From assembly GCF_038397775.1 (NCBI RefSeq), contig NZ_CP151650.1, positions 2,976,001 through 3,040,000 of the forward strand: a stretch of DNA of 64,000 nt. The letters are read 5' to 3'. The notes beneath the pieces were generated by a model. It had not been told where the DNA came from. It did no database searches and saw nothing but the letters and a program-made list of their open reading frames with translations. Position 1 is the stretch's first letter. Each line of letters opens with the position of its first letter. This stretch comes from Pseudomonas sp. RC10. GTDB lineage: Bacteria > Pseudomonadota > Gammaproteobacteria > Pseudomonadales > Pseudomonadaceae. A program made the position numbers and the translations under genes. Below are positions 17,653 through 27,941 of this stretch, one piece after another.

Positions 17653-18558
17653 ATGAGCAAGCGCAGTGATCTTTCACTCGCCGACATCGTGACGTTCACG
17701 GCAGTGGCTCAGGCCGGCAGTTTTACCCGGGCCGCCGAAGCGCTCGGCACGGACAAATCGAATGTGGGCAAAGCCGTGCAACGGCTGGAAAACCGCCTGG
17801 GCACGCAGCTGTTTCAACGCACCACGCGGGCGATACGCCTGACGGATGATGGAGAGACGTACCTGAGGGGCGCGTTGATCGCGCTGGACAGTTTTCAGGA
17901 AGTCGAGCATGCGTTGGCTATTCGAAGGACTGAACCGGTAGGCCGCGTGAGGCTCAATCTTCCGGCCAGTTTCGGGCGATTGTTGCTACCGTCTTTTGTT
18001 GCGCTGGGGGAGCGTTATCCGGGGCTGACTCTGGAGCTGGCGATCACCGACCAAGTGTCCGACCCGGTTGCCGACGGCTGGGACATCGTGGTCCGCATTG
18101 GTGAATTGCCCGCTGACAGTGAGATGACCGTGCGCAAGCTTTGCGACACGCATTTCGGGATTTACGCCGCTCCGGCATATCTGACGCGCAAGGGCCCACT
18201 CGATTCGGTTGAACAACTCACCCATCACTCGGCAATCATTTTCAAAGGCCGGAACGGCCGACTCAGGCCGTGGACCGTTCTGGATGGCGATCAGGTGAAA
18301 GACATCAAACCCGAGCCCGCCATCATCATGTCTGACACGCAAGTGATGATTGACGCGATGGTCCAGGGGCTTGGGGTGGGGCAAGTCCTCGACCGGATGG
18401 CCGCCCCCTACGTCCGGGAAGGGCGGCTGGTGCACCTGCTCCCGGGCTGCGACACGCCGGGAATGCCTATCCACGCGTTGATCCCTCTGGGGCAAAAGAT
18501 GTCGGCGCGAACCCGGCTGGTGCTCAACCATTTGTCAGAGCATTTGCGGGTGGGCTGA
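17653..18558 (+). CDS. LysR-family regulator (CrgA-like)
   Basis: 301 residues. ATG 17653 has GGAGG seven bases upstream, so the in-frame GTG 17635 is not needed. The HTH region reads 'AGSFTRAAEALGTDKSNVGK', typical of the CrgA-like branch, with 'LFQRTTRAIRLTDDGETYL' following. The substrate-binding domain contains 'VRIGELPADS'. It diverges from the ABM gene across about 95 bases and most likely regulates it. The ligand is unknown. Confidence 0.9.
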   Translation: MSKRSDLSLADIVTFTAVAQAGSFTRAAEALGTDKSNVGKAVQRLENRLGTQLFQRTTRAIRLTDDGETYLRGALIALDSFQEVEHALAIRRTEPVGRVRLNLPASFGRLLLPSFVALGERYPGLTLELAITDQVSDPVADGWDIVVRIGELPADSEMTVRKLCDTHFGIYAAPAYLTRKGPLDSVEQLTHHSAIIFKGRNGRLRPWTVLDGDQVKDIKPEPAIIMSDTQVMIDAMVQGLGVGQVLDRMAAPYVREGRLVHLLPGCDTPGMPIHALIPLGQKMSARTRLVLNHLSEHLRVG

Positions 18559-18638
18559 GCGCGGTTCAAGTGCAAGGGCCGGAGAATCCCGGTCAGCCCG
18601 CTCATTCGGTGAGCCGCGATCAGAATATCGGTGGGCCG

Positions 18639-18968
18639 CTATGCATAGTCCCCGATAAGCGTGAGTACATCGTCGATAAACCGCCCCTCGACAGGGTCGG
18701 TGCCTTCTCGAAGGTAGCCCGGCAGCCGCTGTTGAAATTCGCTTCGGTCGGCCGGTTTGAACTCCAGCAGGGCCTCAAGCATCGCAGGGCGGAGCAGGCG
18801 TCGGTTGTCCGGTGTATCGGGGAGGGCCGGACGGATGATGTGCAGGTCGAGGTAGAGCAGTTTCTCGCGAAGCGTCGTGTCTCCTTCCTGGGTGATGCGT
18901 TCGGCGTGTTGGCTCTGTTTCTCGGCGACCTGCTGGATGATTTGTTCTTCAGCCTGATTCGATTCCAT
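18639..18968 (-). CDS. Small acidic helical protein of unknown function
   Basis: Not recognised. From ATG 18968 it gives 109 residues. The start is uncertain because no candidate, including ATG 19019, has a strong ribosome site. The N-terminal 35 residues are Gln/Glu-rich and probably coiled (ESNQAEEQIIQQVAEKQ). The remainder has a conserved look, with 'LREKLLYLDLHIIRPALPD' and 'EGRFIDDVLTLIGDYA'. No signal or membrane helix. It converges with the LysR gene at 17653, and no operon partner is visible. Confidence 0.6.
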   Translation of the reverse strand: MESNQAEEQIIQQVAEKQSQHAERITQEGDTTLREKLLYLDLHIIRPALPDTPDNRRLLRPAMLEALLEFKPADRSEFQQRLPGYLREGTDPVEGRFIDDVLTLIGDYA

Positions 18969-19283
18969 TGAGATAGGTAAAAGGCGGATGCAGAGCGAGC
19001 TTGCCCAGGAGGCAACCATGATCGGAGAGGGCGGGCAGCATTCAGGACGCTGAGATACTTGCTGAAGCCGTCCTTGGGATCGTTTGGCGAAGCTTTGACT
19101 GCGGTGGCGCCACATTAGCGGCTGGGCCGGATGGGGTAAAGCGCGGAAAGGATAGCGATGCGCTGTTTATTCCTCGTCGCCCGCTACGTCGCAGACAAGA
19201 CAGAATCCCTGCGCCCTACGGATTGAACTCTATATGAGGACTGTAATCTCTACCAGTACCACATTCATTTTCGGGAGCGTTCC
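18969..19283. other. Non-coding gap, about 315 bases
   Basis: It lies between the unknown gene and the DUF302 gene, both of which start facing it. It should hold two promoters. A TTGAAC-like element near 19225 lies shortly before the DUF302 gene, but the spacing to TAATCT is only 15 bases. I see no strong repeat or RNA. Confidence 0.4.
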
Positions 19284-19781
19284 ATGCACATCACCGAACA
19301 GCCGTTTCAGGGTACACGCGTACGATTGACGTCCTCTAGAGCGGTCGAGTCTGTGCTCCATTCGCTTCTTGAAGACATCGGCCACATTCCGGTGAATATG
19401 GAAGAAATAACCGCACGCCACGAGACGTGGGAGGCTTTTCGCGATCATCTGCAACAGCTCGAAGGGCCGAGTGGTTTCATGCTGTTCGGTCTTGTCGACC
19501 ACGGCGCCTGGACGCGCAAGGCAGGGCTTTCCCGCCGAGCGGTCAGGGTGATTCTGGGTAATCCGTTGATCGCGATCACGATGCTCAAACACGACTCGCA
19601 AGCAGGACTGTTTGCTCCGGTCGAGATGTTGCTGCTCGAAGAGCCTGGCAATACCAGCAGTCTGCTCTATGTGAAGCCGTCGTCGCTGATAGTGGTGGAC
19701 GCCAACCCGCCGCTTCACGAGGCCGCTGCCGTGCTGGACCGCAAGCTTGCGGCGCTCGCTGATAAAGTGGCCGGCCAGTAA
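19284..19781 (+). CDS. DUF302-like domain protein
   Basis: 165 residues, cytoplasmic. ATG 19284 follows GGGAG by seven bases. The N-terminal half (SSRAVESVLHSLLEDIGHIP) and central 'GFMLFGLVDHGAWTRKAGL' followed by 'RVILGNPLIAITMLKHD' match the DUF302 fold (a small alpha/beta domain with an NP segment). The C-terminus has 'LPLLLY'-like strands and a final helix. The family has no established reaction. It stands alone and converges with the SDR gene at 19836. Confidence 0.7.
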   Translation: MHITEQPFQGTRVRLTSSRAVESVLHSLLEDIGHIPVNMEEITARHETWEAFRDHLQQLEGPSGFMLFGLVDHGAWTRKAGLSRRAVRVILGNPLIAITMLKHDSQAGLFAPVEMLLLEEPGNTSSLLYVKPSSLIVVDANPPLHEAAAVLDRKLAALADKVAGQ

Positions 19782-19835
19782 GGTGGTCCTGAGCGCCGGC
19801 GGCTCCTGAAACCGCAGTCGGCGAGTGGCGTTCAC

Positions 19836-20525
19836 TTACCAGGGCAGCTCGGTCCCGTGGCGGTCGGTGAAGCGAAGGCCGGGTTTCCCCGTGTTTCGGG
19901 CGACGACGTCCACGACCAGAGGGATGCTCTCCGACACCTCTAACGATGCGCTCTGGGTGCCCATGTCCGTACGAACCCAGCCTGGGGCAACCAGAAGAAG
20001 TGCGCGGCTGTCGTGTGGGTGACGCGCATGGAAGCTCTTCATCAGCATGTTCAGTGCTGCCTTGCTGGAGCTGTAGAGCTCCCAGAAGCCGGTACTTTGC
20101 GTGATGCTGCCCAATTCAGAGGACATCACCGCGAGGACGCCGTTGGGTTTGACGCGGTCATGGAAGATCTCGATGACGCGCATGGGGCTCAATGCGTTGG
20201 TCAACAGCATGTCCAGATAATCTTTTTCTGGCACCTGCAGGGGCGTCAGCGCACTGGCTTTGCAGATACCCGCGTTGACGAACAACACGTCCAGGGTTCG
20301 ACCTTGTTGACGACGATGCAGCGCCTGAACGGCGTCGAGATCCACGATATCGACCTGTTCGATTTCGAGGCAAGCGCCGAAGCGTTTTTCGAGGTCGCTG
20401 AGGCCTTCAGATGGACGACGGGTGGTCGCGACGACGTGCCAGCCCCGAGACAGATATTCTTCTGCGAGGGCCAGGCCAAGTCCGCGTGAAGCCCCGACGA
20501 TCAAGGCAGCAGGTTGAGTGCTCAT
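19836..20525 (-). CDS. SDR-family oxidoreductase (CsgA/sniffer-like)
   Basis: 229-residue short-chain dehydrogenase. The cofactor motif is GASRGLGLA with Arg-rich 'TTRRPSEG' after beta2 (NADP preference likely). 'FVNAGIC' stands in for the usual NNAG, and the active site is YSSSKAAL. The compact length matches the sniffer/CsgA subgroup of carbonyl reductases. Two adjacent ATGs exist; 20525 sits six bases after AGGAG and is better spaced than 20528. The GST gene lies upstream on the same strand, 260 bases away. Confidence 0.87.
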   Translation of the reverse strand: MSTQPAALIVGASRGLGLALAEEYLSRGWHVVATTRRPSEGLSDLEKRFGACLEIEQVDIVDLDAVQALHRRQQGRTLDVLFVNAGICKASALTPLQVPEKDYLDMLLTNALSPMRVIEIFHDRVKPNGVLAVMSSELGSITQSTGFWELYSSSKAALNMLMKSFHARHPHDSRALLLVAPGWVRTDMGTQSASLEVSESIPLVVDVVARNTGKPGLRFTDRHGTELPW

Positions 20526-20785
20526 CATGTTCTCCTTGGGTAGCGCCCCGTCAGGAGGACGGGCGCAAACGAGGGGGAGAAAGTAGCAGCCGCGTTCTTG
20601 AGCAACGATGCCTCAACGGTCATCGCAGTCATGACGGCCTGTCATCAATCCCGCCACGATCGCGACGGGAATATCGCTGTATTCGGGCAACAGGCTTGCC
20701 GAGGCTTGGCCAGTATCCTAGAGGAAGCCGGGTGTCTTGAATGCTCACTGATGTCGCGGTTTGCCAGGGCTTACCCGTGCGACCC

Positions 20786-21445
20786 TCAGGTATCGGGACT
20801 GAGCACACCCGCCATTCTGGCTTCTACCTCGTCACGGGTTGCAGCCCAGGCCGGTACGGTTTCGAGCAGACGTTGTTGCCAGCGCAGCATATTTGGAAAT
20901 GCTTCGAACGGTGCGCCGGTACGTGTGTACTGCGAGAAGGGCGCTGCGATGTCGATGTCCGCCAGGGTCAGGGCATCGCCGACGATGAAATTCCGGGTCG
21001 CGAGGTGAGCGTCCAGGACACGTGCGGCATTACGGATATTCGTCATCGCCAATTCGACGATGGCGTCGGTTTTTGGTTTGTCCATGAACGTCGCGCCTGC
21101 CCACTCGTTGAACAGAAGCGTGGAGAATACCCGCCACTGTTCCCCTGCCCAGAACATCCATTGCAGCACCTGGAGCCTGTCCGCCGGCGTTTCTCCGAGC
21201 AGTTTGGCGTTTGTTTTCTCGGCCAGGTAGAGGTTGATGGCCGACGCTTCCCAGATGACGGTATCCCCGTCCTGAAGGACAGGCGTGAGCCCGTGCGGAT
21301 TGAGCTTCAGAAATTCAGGGGTATGACTCTCCCCCTTGAACAAGTCGATATTAATACGCTCGATGTCGAGGTTCATGATCGCGGCTGCGGTGGTCACGCG
21401 GCGAAGGCTACCGGAGCCAGGATCGCCGTAGATTTTGATGGACAT
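20786..21445 (-). CDS. Glutathione S-transferase family protein
   Basis: 219 residues, cytosolic, two-domain GST. The N-terminal thioredoxin-like domain has 'KIYGDPGSGSLRRVTTAA', with Ser residues where the glutathione-activating Ser/Cys lies, the cis-Pro loop 'HGLTPVLQDGD' and 'WEASAINLYLAEK'. The C-terminal all-helical domain carries the N-capping 'GDALTLADIDIAAPF'. It is divergent from the LysR gene at 21571, which is the likely regulator. The substrate is unknown; conjugation or reduction of electrophiles is usual. Confidence 0.88.
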   Translation of the reverse strand: MSIKIYGDPGSGSLRRVTTAAAIMNLDIERINIDLFKGESHTPEFLKLNPHGLTPVLQDGDTVIWEASAINLYLAEKTNAKLLGETPADRLQVLQWMFWAGEQWRVFSTLLFNEWAGATFMDKPKTDAIVELAMTNIRNAARVLDAHLATRNFIVGDALTLADIDIAAPFSQYTRTGAPFEAFPNMLRWQQRLLETVPAWAATRDEVEARMAGVLSPDT

Positions 21446-21570
21446 GGTTTCTTCTCGCTTATTGAAAGGTGGATGTTCAAAAGCTCGCTAGGGATTGACG
21501 AGACCACGGTAAACCTTTTCTTCCCGCAAAATTATACTGTCGTTTGGCAGAACACTTATTTGGAATACGA

Positions 21571-22470
21571 ATGACTGACCGTTGGCTGGAGATCAAGGTG
21601 TTCACGCGGATAGCCGAGTCCGGAAGTTTCTCCCGCGCCGCTCAGGAGCTTGGCCTGTCGCAGCCGTCCACCTCCCGTATCGTTACAGGCCTGGAGACTC
21701 GGCTGGGTGTGAAATTACTGTTGCGCACGACCCGTAACGTCGCACTCACTGACGCGGGCGTAGCGTTTCTGGAGAGGGCGCGTCAGGCGGCGGCTGACCT
21801 GGAAGACGCCGAAGATGCAGCGCGTGGAATCGACTCCCTCCGAGGCACCCTCCGAGTCGCAGTGCCTATTGTGTACGGCAGCCGTGCGATCATCCCCGCG
21901 TTGCCGGCGTTCCTGGCGCGCTACCCCGATCTGCGCGTCGAAATCACGATGCGGGACGAGCGGCAGAACCTGGTGGCCGCGGGTGTCGACGTGGCAATCC
22001 GCATGGGCACGCTTGAGGATTCCACGTTTGGCGCCCGCCAACTGGCTTCCGTGGCGCGGGTTTTGGTGGCATCGCCTTCCTACCTGGCCAGCAGAGGGGT
22101 GCCCCAAACGCCTGAAGATCTGCCGTTTCATGACGCACTTCTCCACGAACAAAGCTTTCCAGAGAAGAGCACATTGAAGGTGTGCAAAGCGGGCATCGAG
22201 CAGGTGGTGATGTTGCGCGGGAGACTCAAGGTCGATGCGGCGCCCGGTATTCTGGCGGCTGCACTGGCGGGCCTTGGCATCGCCAATGTCACCACGATCA
22301 TGGCCGCAGAAGCGCTGCGCGAAGGCCGCCTCGTGCAGCTGTTGCCGGACTACGACATCGAGCCATTGAAGGCGTTTGCCGTCTTTCCTTCCGGCCCGAA
22401 ACCCTCTGCCAAGGTGCGCGCACTGGTCACCCACCTCATCGCGTCCTTGGCGGAGGGCGAACCGGTTTAG
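21571..22470 (+). CDS. LysR-family regulator (CrgA-like), divergent from GST
   Basis: 299 residues from ATG 21571 (MTDRWLEIKVFTRIAESGSF). HTH 'SRAAQELGLSQPSTSRIV', then 'LLLRTTRNVALTDAGVAFLE'. The effector domain has 'VAIRMGTLEDSTFGARQL'. It lies 125 bases from the GST start on the opposite strand. Its last four bases overlap the 3' end of the convergent phosphonate transporter gene. An upstream in-frame start at 21544 lacks support. Confidence 0.9.
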   Translation: MTDRWLEIKVFTRIAESGSFSRAAQELGLSQPSTSRIVTGLETRLGVKLLLRTTRNVALTDAGVAFLERARQAAADLEDAEDAARGIDSLRGTLRVAVPIVYGSRAIIPALPAFLARYPDLRVEITMRDERQNLVAAGVDVAIRMGTLEDSTFGARQLASVARVLVASPSYLASRGVPQTPEDLPFHDALLHEQSFPEKSTLKVCKAGIEQVVMLRGRLKVDAAPGILAAALAGLGIANVTTIMAAEALREGRLVQLLPDYDIEPLKAFAVFPSGPKPSAKVRALVTHLIASLAEGEPV

Positions 22471-23756
22471 CGTTTGATCAGAAGCGACAACACCGCACTC
22501 GCGGAGCACAACCCGGCCACGATGGGAAAGATGATCGATGTGTCGCCACTGGCATCGATCAGATGCCCGATGATCGGCTCACCAATGCCAGCGAATACAT
22601 AGGATGCGGTGTTGAGTACCCCGGTAGCCGTTCCAGCGGCGCTTCGGCCGAAAATATCAGGACAAAGCGCCCAGAACGAAGAGGCAGGGCCAAAGACGAA
22701 GAAACCGCACGCGAACAACAACGCAATGGCCAACAGGCTGCCATGGGGGATGAACATCATGACGATGGCGGTTATTGAAGCGAGCACCATGTAGGAGACG
22801 ATTGCCAGATAGCGGCGCCCATTGAACACGGTATCGGAAATCCAACTATTGGACAGCGCGCCCAGGGCCATGCCGATGGGTAACGCCACCGTTATCCATT
22901 TGGGGTCGATGACGGCTGAAGACGTTTTCCAGTCAAGCCCCAGAAAGTGGACAGGCACCCAGACCACCAATGCATAGCGCGCCGCATTCTGAAAGCCGAT
23001 TGCCAACCCCGTGATGTAGAGCTTCCAGTTTCGCAACACCATGACGTAGCGGTCGGCGCTGCTTAATGCTTCCTCCGGTGCCACGGACAAGTTGCTCGAA
23101 AGACTGCCTTCGGCCTGTTCTGACACCGTATCTTCGGGACGTTCGGAGACGAACAGCCACAGCACCAGCGCGCCCACTAACATCGTGAGCGGCGCCAGTC
23201 TGAATATCCAGATCCAATCCAGGTTCATCGCGCCCAAAATAATGATGGGCAATATAAAAGCGAGGACAGAGGAGAAGCCTGAGAAGCCGACATAGATGCC
23301 ATAGACAAAACCGCGATGCTGATGTCCCCACCAGTTGGACAACAATCGACTGCCTGGCGCAAAGCCCATGGATTGAAAGTAACCATTGGCTCCCCAAGCC
23401 AGCATGAAAAACCAGAAAGAGTGACCAAAACTGAATAACCAGTTCGCCGCAAGCGACAAAATAACGCCGGCGATCATCATGCGTTTCCCGCCCAGTTTGT
23501 CCCCCAGATTACCGTTGATAAATTGCCCGCTGGCGTAGCACCACAACATCGTTGCACTGATCCAGCCAATCTCGTACTTCGACAACCCATAATCATGCTG
23601 CAAGCCAGGCACGGCGAAGCCCAATGTCTGGCGCCCGGTGTAATAAAACAAATAACAGAACGTCACGCCGATCAAGGCGCGCCATTTATAGCGGTCGTAA
23701 GTTGCGCGGCGGTTTGAAGCGGAATAGTCCAGGGTATCAACGGTTTTTATTGTCAT
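22467..23756 (-). CDS. phnB: OPA-family MFS transporter, probable phosphonoacetate uptake
   Basis: 429-residue, 12-helix organophosphate:phosphate-antiporter-type permease (GlpT/UhpT/PgtP group). It has 'KWRALIGVTFCYLFYYTGRQ' at helix 1, including the Arg used for anion binding, and 'GNLGDKLGGKRMMIAGVI' at motif A. It lies 97 bases downstream of phnA on the same strand. In Pseudomonas fluorescens 23F a GlpT-like transporter neighbours phnA, which supports phosphonoacetate import. The symbol follows that arrangement from memory and is less certain than the function. Confidence 0.8.
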   Translation of the reverse strand: MTIKTVDTLDYSASNRRATYDRYKWRALIGVTFCYLFYYTGRQTLGFAVPGLQHDYGLSKYEIGWISATMLWCYASGQFINGNLGDKLGGKRMMIAGVILSLAANWLFSFGHSFWFFMLAWGANGYFQSMGFAPGSRLLSNWWGHQHRGFVYGIYVGFSGFSSVLAFILPIIILGAMNLDWIWIFRLAPLTMLVGALVLWLFVSERPEDTVSEQAEGSLSSNLSVAPEEALSSADRYVMVLRNWKLYITGLAIGFQNAARYALVVWVPVHFLGLDWKTSSAVIDPKWITVALPIGMALGALSNSWISDTVFNGRRYLAIVSYMVLASITAIVMMFIPHGSLLAIALLFACGFFVFGPASSFWALCPDIFGRSAAGTATGVLNTASYVFAGIGEPIIGHLIDASGDTSIIFPIVAGLCSASAVLSLLIKR

Positions 23757-23810
23757 GCCTGTCTCCGGGCGGCGCGCCGTATTCGCGGCGCTAACCTTTT
23801 TTTAGGCGAA

Positions 23811-23839
23811 GGGGCGGCCTGCAATCCGGACGGCGCCCC
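23811..23839. repeat. Inverted repeat between phnA and the transporter gene
   Basis: AGGGGCG and CGCCCCT arms flank about 15 bases in the 97-base gap between phnA and the transporter gene. A run of seven T (A on the other strand) lies close by. It could attenuate transcription into the transporter gene or stabilise the phnA mRNA end. Confidence 0.35.
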
Positions 23840-23853
23840 TCATTGTTTTGTTG

Positions 23854-25163
<1,310 letters not shown>

Positions 25164-25232
25164 CACCGTAAAATGCGTGCCCTCCTCACACAATCGAATT
25201 AAAGTATCGAACCCTGTGCGCGAGACTCACAC

Positions 25233-26120
25233 ATGAGACAGAAACTGCCGCCTCTGCATGCGCTTAAAATCTTTGAGGTCGCCGCTCGAGCGGGCAGCTA
25301 CACCGCGGCTTCCAAAGAACTCAATTTGACCCACGGGGCGGTCAGCCGACAGATCGCTGTCCTGGAGGATTGGCTTGGCCAGCCACTTTTTGTGCGGGAG
25401 GGGCAGAGCATGGTCGCCTCTTCCCATGCGCGTGCGCTTGCGAGAGAGATCAGCGCTGCGTTCGATCACATCTCGGATGCGGCCGAACGCTACGGCAAGA
25501 GCCAACAGCTGAAGGTTATTCGCGTCAGTGCGCCCGCGACATTCGCCATGCGCTGGCTCATCCCGCACTTAAACGCGTTCGCCGAGCGATGCCCTGGCAT
25601 CGACGTGAGGGTTTCGACCGTGCTGTCCACGCAGCCGATGCTGAGCGGAAGTTTCGACGTCGCCATACGGAGGGAACCCTTGAACGCGGGCCAGTACCAG
25701 GTGCTACCGTTGTTCAGCGAAACCAACACGATCATTGCCAGCCCGTCACTCCTCGCACGCAGAGGGATCATCGACGTCGAGCAATTGGCCGAAGAGACGT
25801 GGCTGACCACCGAGACTCGGCCTGGTGACTGGGAAGCGTGGACGCGCGCGACCCATCATTCAGCGCTCAGGGCCAACAGGATGCTTCGCTTCGATCACTA
25901 TTTCGTCACGTTACAAGCGGTGATGGACGGCTTGGGATTTGGTATCGGGCCCTTTCCGACATTGGCCATCGAGTGCGCGAACGGTCGCCTCGCGCAGCCA
26001 TTTCCTTCCCTCTGCGTCCCGGGCTCGAAATACCATGCGATGGTGCCGCTCGATGCCGATAAACCTGCGCATCTGCGGGCGTTTCTGGAATGGTTGCAGT
26101 CAGTTTGCCCTGAGCCCTGA
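25233..26120 (+). CDS. phnR: LysR-family regulator of the phosphonoacetate genes (GcvA-like)
   Basis: 295 residues. It opens 'KLPPLHALKIFEVAARAGSY', the GcvA/AmpR-branch start, with HTH 'TAASKELNLTHGAVSRQI' and 'PLFVREGQSMV'. The effector domain runs to the end. It is divergent from phnA. In Pseudomonas fluorescens 23F a LysR protein in the same position mediates induction by phosphonoacetate, so the same role is inferred. The ATG at 25233 has only a weak upstream purine stretch. Confidence 0.87.
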   Translation: MRQKLPPLHALKIFEVAARAGSYTAASKELNLTHGAVSRQIAVLEDWLGQPLFVREGQSMVASSHARALAREISAAFDHISDAAERYGKSQQLKVIRVSAPATFAMRWLIPHLNAFAERCPGIDVRVSTVLSTQPMLSGSFDVAIRREPLNAGQYQVLPLFSETNTIIASPSLLARRGIIDVEQLAEETWLTTETRPGDWEAWTRATHHSALRANRMLRFDHYFVTLQAVMDGLGFGIGPFPTLAIECANGRLAQPFPSLCVPGSKYHAMVPLDADKPAHLRAFLEWLQSVCPEP

Positions 26121-26218
26121 TCCGGCTGATACCGATTGCGCAGACGCCCAGCAGGGGATCAGCCCGTCAGGGGGGGCGTGCGGTGCCTGTGATCAAGGCG
26201 GACACTCACAAGACCTTC

Positions 26219-26920
26219 TCAAATGGCCCGCTGGTTGACGCGTGCAGAGAGCTGTTCGGCTGACTCTCTACGCTCTGAGTATCGGTCCACCAGGAAGTCT
26301 TTGCGGTCGCGAAGCAACACGGTGAATTTCACCAGTTCCTCCATCACATCCACGATCCGGTCGTAGTACGCAGACGCTTTCATTCGGTCGGCCTCGTCAA
26401 ATTCCAGGTAGGCCTTGGGCACCGAAGACTGGTTGGGGATGGTAAACATCCGCATCCACCGGCCAAGCACACGCAGTTGATTCACCACGTTGAACGACTG
26501 TGAGCCACCGCAAACCTGCATGACCGCGAGGGTCTTGCCCTGCGTCGGGCGAACGGCGCCGAGCGTCAGAGGAATCCAGTCGATCTGCGCCTTGAACACG
26601 GCCGACATGGCGCCATGACGCTCGGGTGAACACCACACCTGGCCTTCCGACCACTGCACAAGGTCGCGCAAGGCTTGCACCTTGGGGTGTTCAACCGGCG
26701 CGTCGTCCGGCAGTGGCAGGCCAGACGGATCGAAGATGCGCGTCTCGGCCCCGAAGTGCTCCAGCAGGCGCGCGGCTTCCTCGACCAGCAAGCGGCTGAA
26801 TGAGCGCTCCCGCGTCGATCCATAGAGCAGGAGGATGCGTGGCTTGTGAGTGCTTGAAGGTGTTGCGGGTGCCTTGATGTCGAACAGACTGAGATCGAGG
26901 TTGTGAAGTTCTTCGGACAT
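26219..26920 (-). CDS. arsH: ArsH, NADPH-dependent FMN reductase / organoarsenical oxidase
   Basis: 233-residue flavoprotein of the ArsH family. It has the flavodoxin-like FMN loop '[15 protein letters not shown]', the diagnostic '[20 protein letters not shown]' and '[19 protein letters not shown]'. ArsH oxidises trivalent methylarsenicals and can reduce quinones and azo compounds. It is last in the arsR-arsC-arsH order, 13 bases after arsC ends, and so is co-transcribed. Full length. Confidence 0.95.
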   Translation of the reverse strand: MSEELHNLDLSLFDIKAPATPSSTHKPRILLLYGSTRERSFSRLLVEEAARLLEHFGAETRIFDPSGLPLPDDAPVEHPKVQALRDLVQWSEGQVWCSPERHGAMSAVFKAQIDWIPLTLGAVRPTQGKTLAVMQVCGGSQSFNVVNQLRVLGRWMRMFTIPNQSSVPKAYLEFDEADRMKASAYYDRIVDVMEELVKFTVLLRDRKDFLVDRYSERRESAEQLSARVNQRAI

Positions 26921-26932
26921 GTGTCCTCCTGC

Positions 26933-27403
26933 TTACAGGGTGGCGATGCGATTCAGCTCGCGCTTGAGGGCTTCCGAATCAAGGGACCTGAATGGAAGCT
27001 CGAAGAAGGCTCGGCAGCGTCGTTCGATACGTCCGAGGGTGGCGAGAAAGGCCGCATTCACTGTTTCCTCGTCACCGATGGCATCGGAGGGATCCTCCAA
27101 CCCCCAATGCGCCTTCAGTGCGGGGCCGAAATAGACCGGACAGGATTCGCCAGCGGCCTTGTCGCAGACCGTAATGACGATATCCGGGGGACAATGCTCG
27201 AACGCGTCGTTGCCCTTGCTGCTCAGCCCCTCGGTAGAGATGCCAGACTGCTGCAGGGTGCTCAGGCTGCGAGGCAGCACCTGGCCCTTGGGAAAGCTTC
27301 CGGAACTCACGGCTTCAAAACCAGCGGGAGCCAGGTGGTTGAACATCGCCTCGGACAAGATGCTGCGGCAGCTGTTGGCCGTGCACATGAACAACACTCT
27401 CAT
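26933..27403 (-). CDS. arsC: Arsenate reductase, low-molecular-weight phosphatase (thioredoxin-linked) type
   Basis: 156 residues. It reduces arsenate to arsenite. The active-site loop is C7-TANS-C-R13 (CX5R), and the redox relay pair is in 'VCDKAAGESC', which is the thioredoxin-coupled ArsC pattern. ATG 27403 follows GGAG by seven bases. It sits between arsR (44 bases upstream) and arsH. Without a pump gene next to it, the arsenite produced would need an exporter encoded elsewhere. Confidence 0.94.
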   Translation of the reverse strand: MRVLFMCTANSCRSILSEAMFNHLAPAGFEAVSSGSFPKGQVLPRSLSTLQQSGISTEGLSSKGNDAFEHCPPDIVITVCDKAAGESCPVYFGPALKAHWGLEDPSDAIGDEETVNAAFLATLGRIERRCRAFFELPFRSLDSEALKRELNRIATL

Positions 27404-27447
27404 GAAAAGCTCCTGCCGCACTGAGGCGGACGTCGATGGTCGGTGTG

Positions 27448-27795
27448 TCAGCAGCAGGCGGACGCGCGAACCGGGCGCCCATCCATCTGCCGCAAGCGTT
27501 CTGCATTGATCTGGAGCCACTGGGCGTTGGCCAGGGACGTCACGTCCAGAATCTCGTTCACCCACGTTGGCAGATCAGGGTTGAGGCGGTAGTAAACCCA
27601 CTGGCCTTGACGACGATCCAGCAACAGACCGTTGCTGCGCAGCTGTGCGAGGTGGCGACTGATCTTCGGTTGGCTGTCATCCAGTGCACACATCAGCTCG
27701 CACACACACAACTCGCCTTGGCTGGCGATCAGCAACGTGGCGCGAGCGCGCGTTTCGTCCGCAAGGCTCTTGAAGACTTCGGGAGGGGTGAGCAT
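27448..27795 (-). CDS. arsR: ArsR arsenite-responsive repressor
   Basis: 115-residue winged-helix repressor of the SmtB/ArsR family. The arsenic-binding Cys pair is in 'ELCVCELMCALDDSQPKISR', at the start of the DNA-recognition helix as in classical ArsR, with a further Cys close by. It ends in 'SACC'. ATG 27795 has GAAGG eight bases upstream. It is the first gene of the ars operon and presumably represses its own promoter. Confidence 0.94.
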   Translation of the reverse strand: MLTPPEVFKSLADETRARATLLIASQGELCVCELMCALDDSQPKISRHLAQLRSNGLLLDRRQGQWVYYRLNPDLPTWVNEILDVTSLANAQWLQINAERLRQMDGRPVRASACC

Positions 27796-27823
27796 GGCTG
27801 TGCCTTCTACATATGGATGCACG

Positions 27824-27845
27824 AATATACGGATACCCATATATA
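27824..27845. promoter_or_regulatory. Candidate ArsR operator
   Basis: An AT-rich imperfect dyad (ATATACGG / CCCATATAT) lies 29 bases upstream of the arsR start in otherwise GC-rich DNA. It overlaps where the -10 region should be. It is the only such site near the operon. Confidence 0.45.
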
Positions 27846-27941
27846 TTAGGCAAGCGCTGAATGCGCGGGCGCGGCAGTTGGCGTTCAATGACGGCCTGTG
27901 CTGCGCTCGCGTTTGGGGTCAATGCAGCGTGGAGGTAGACA

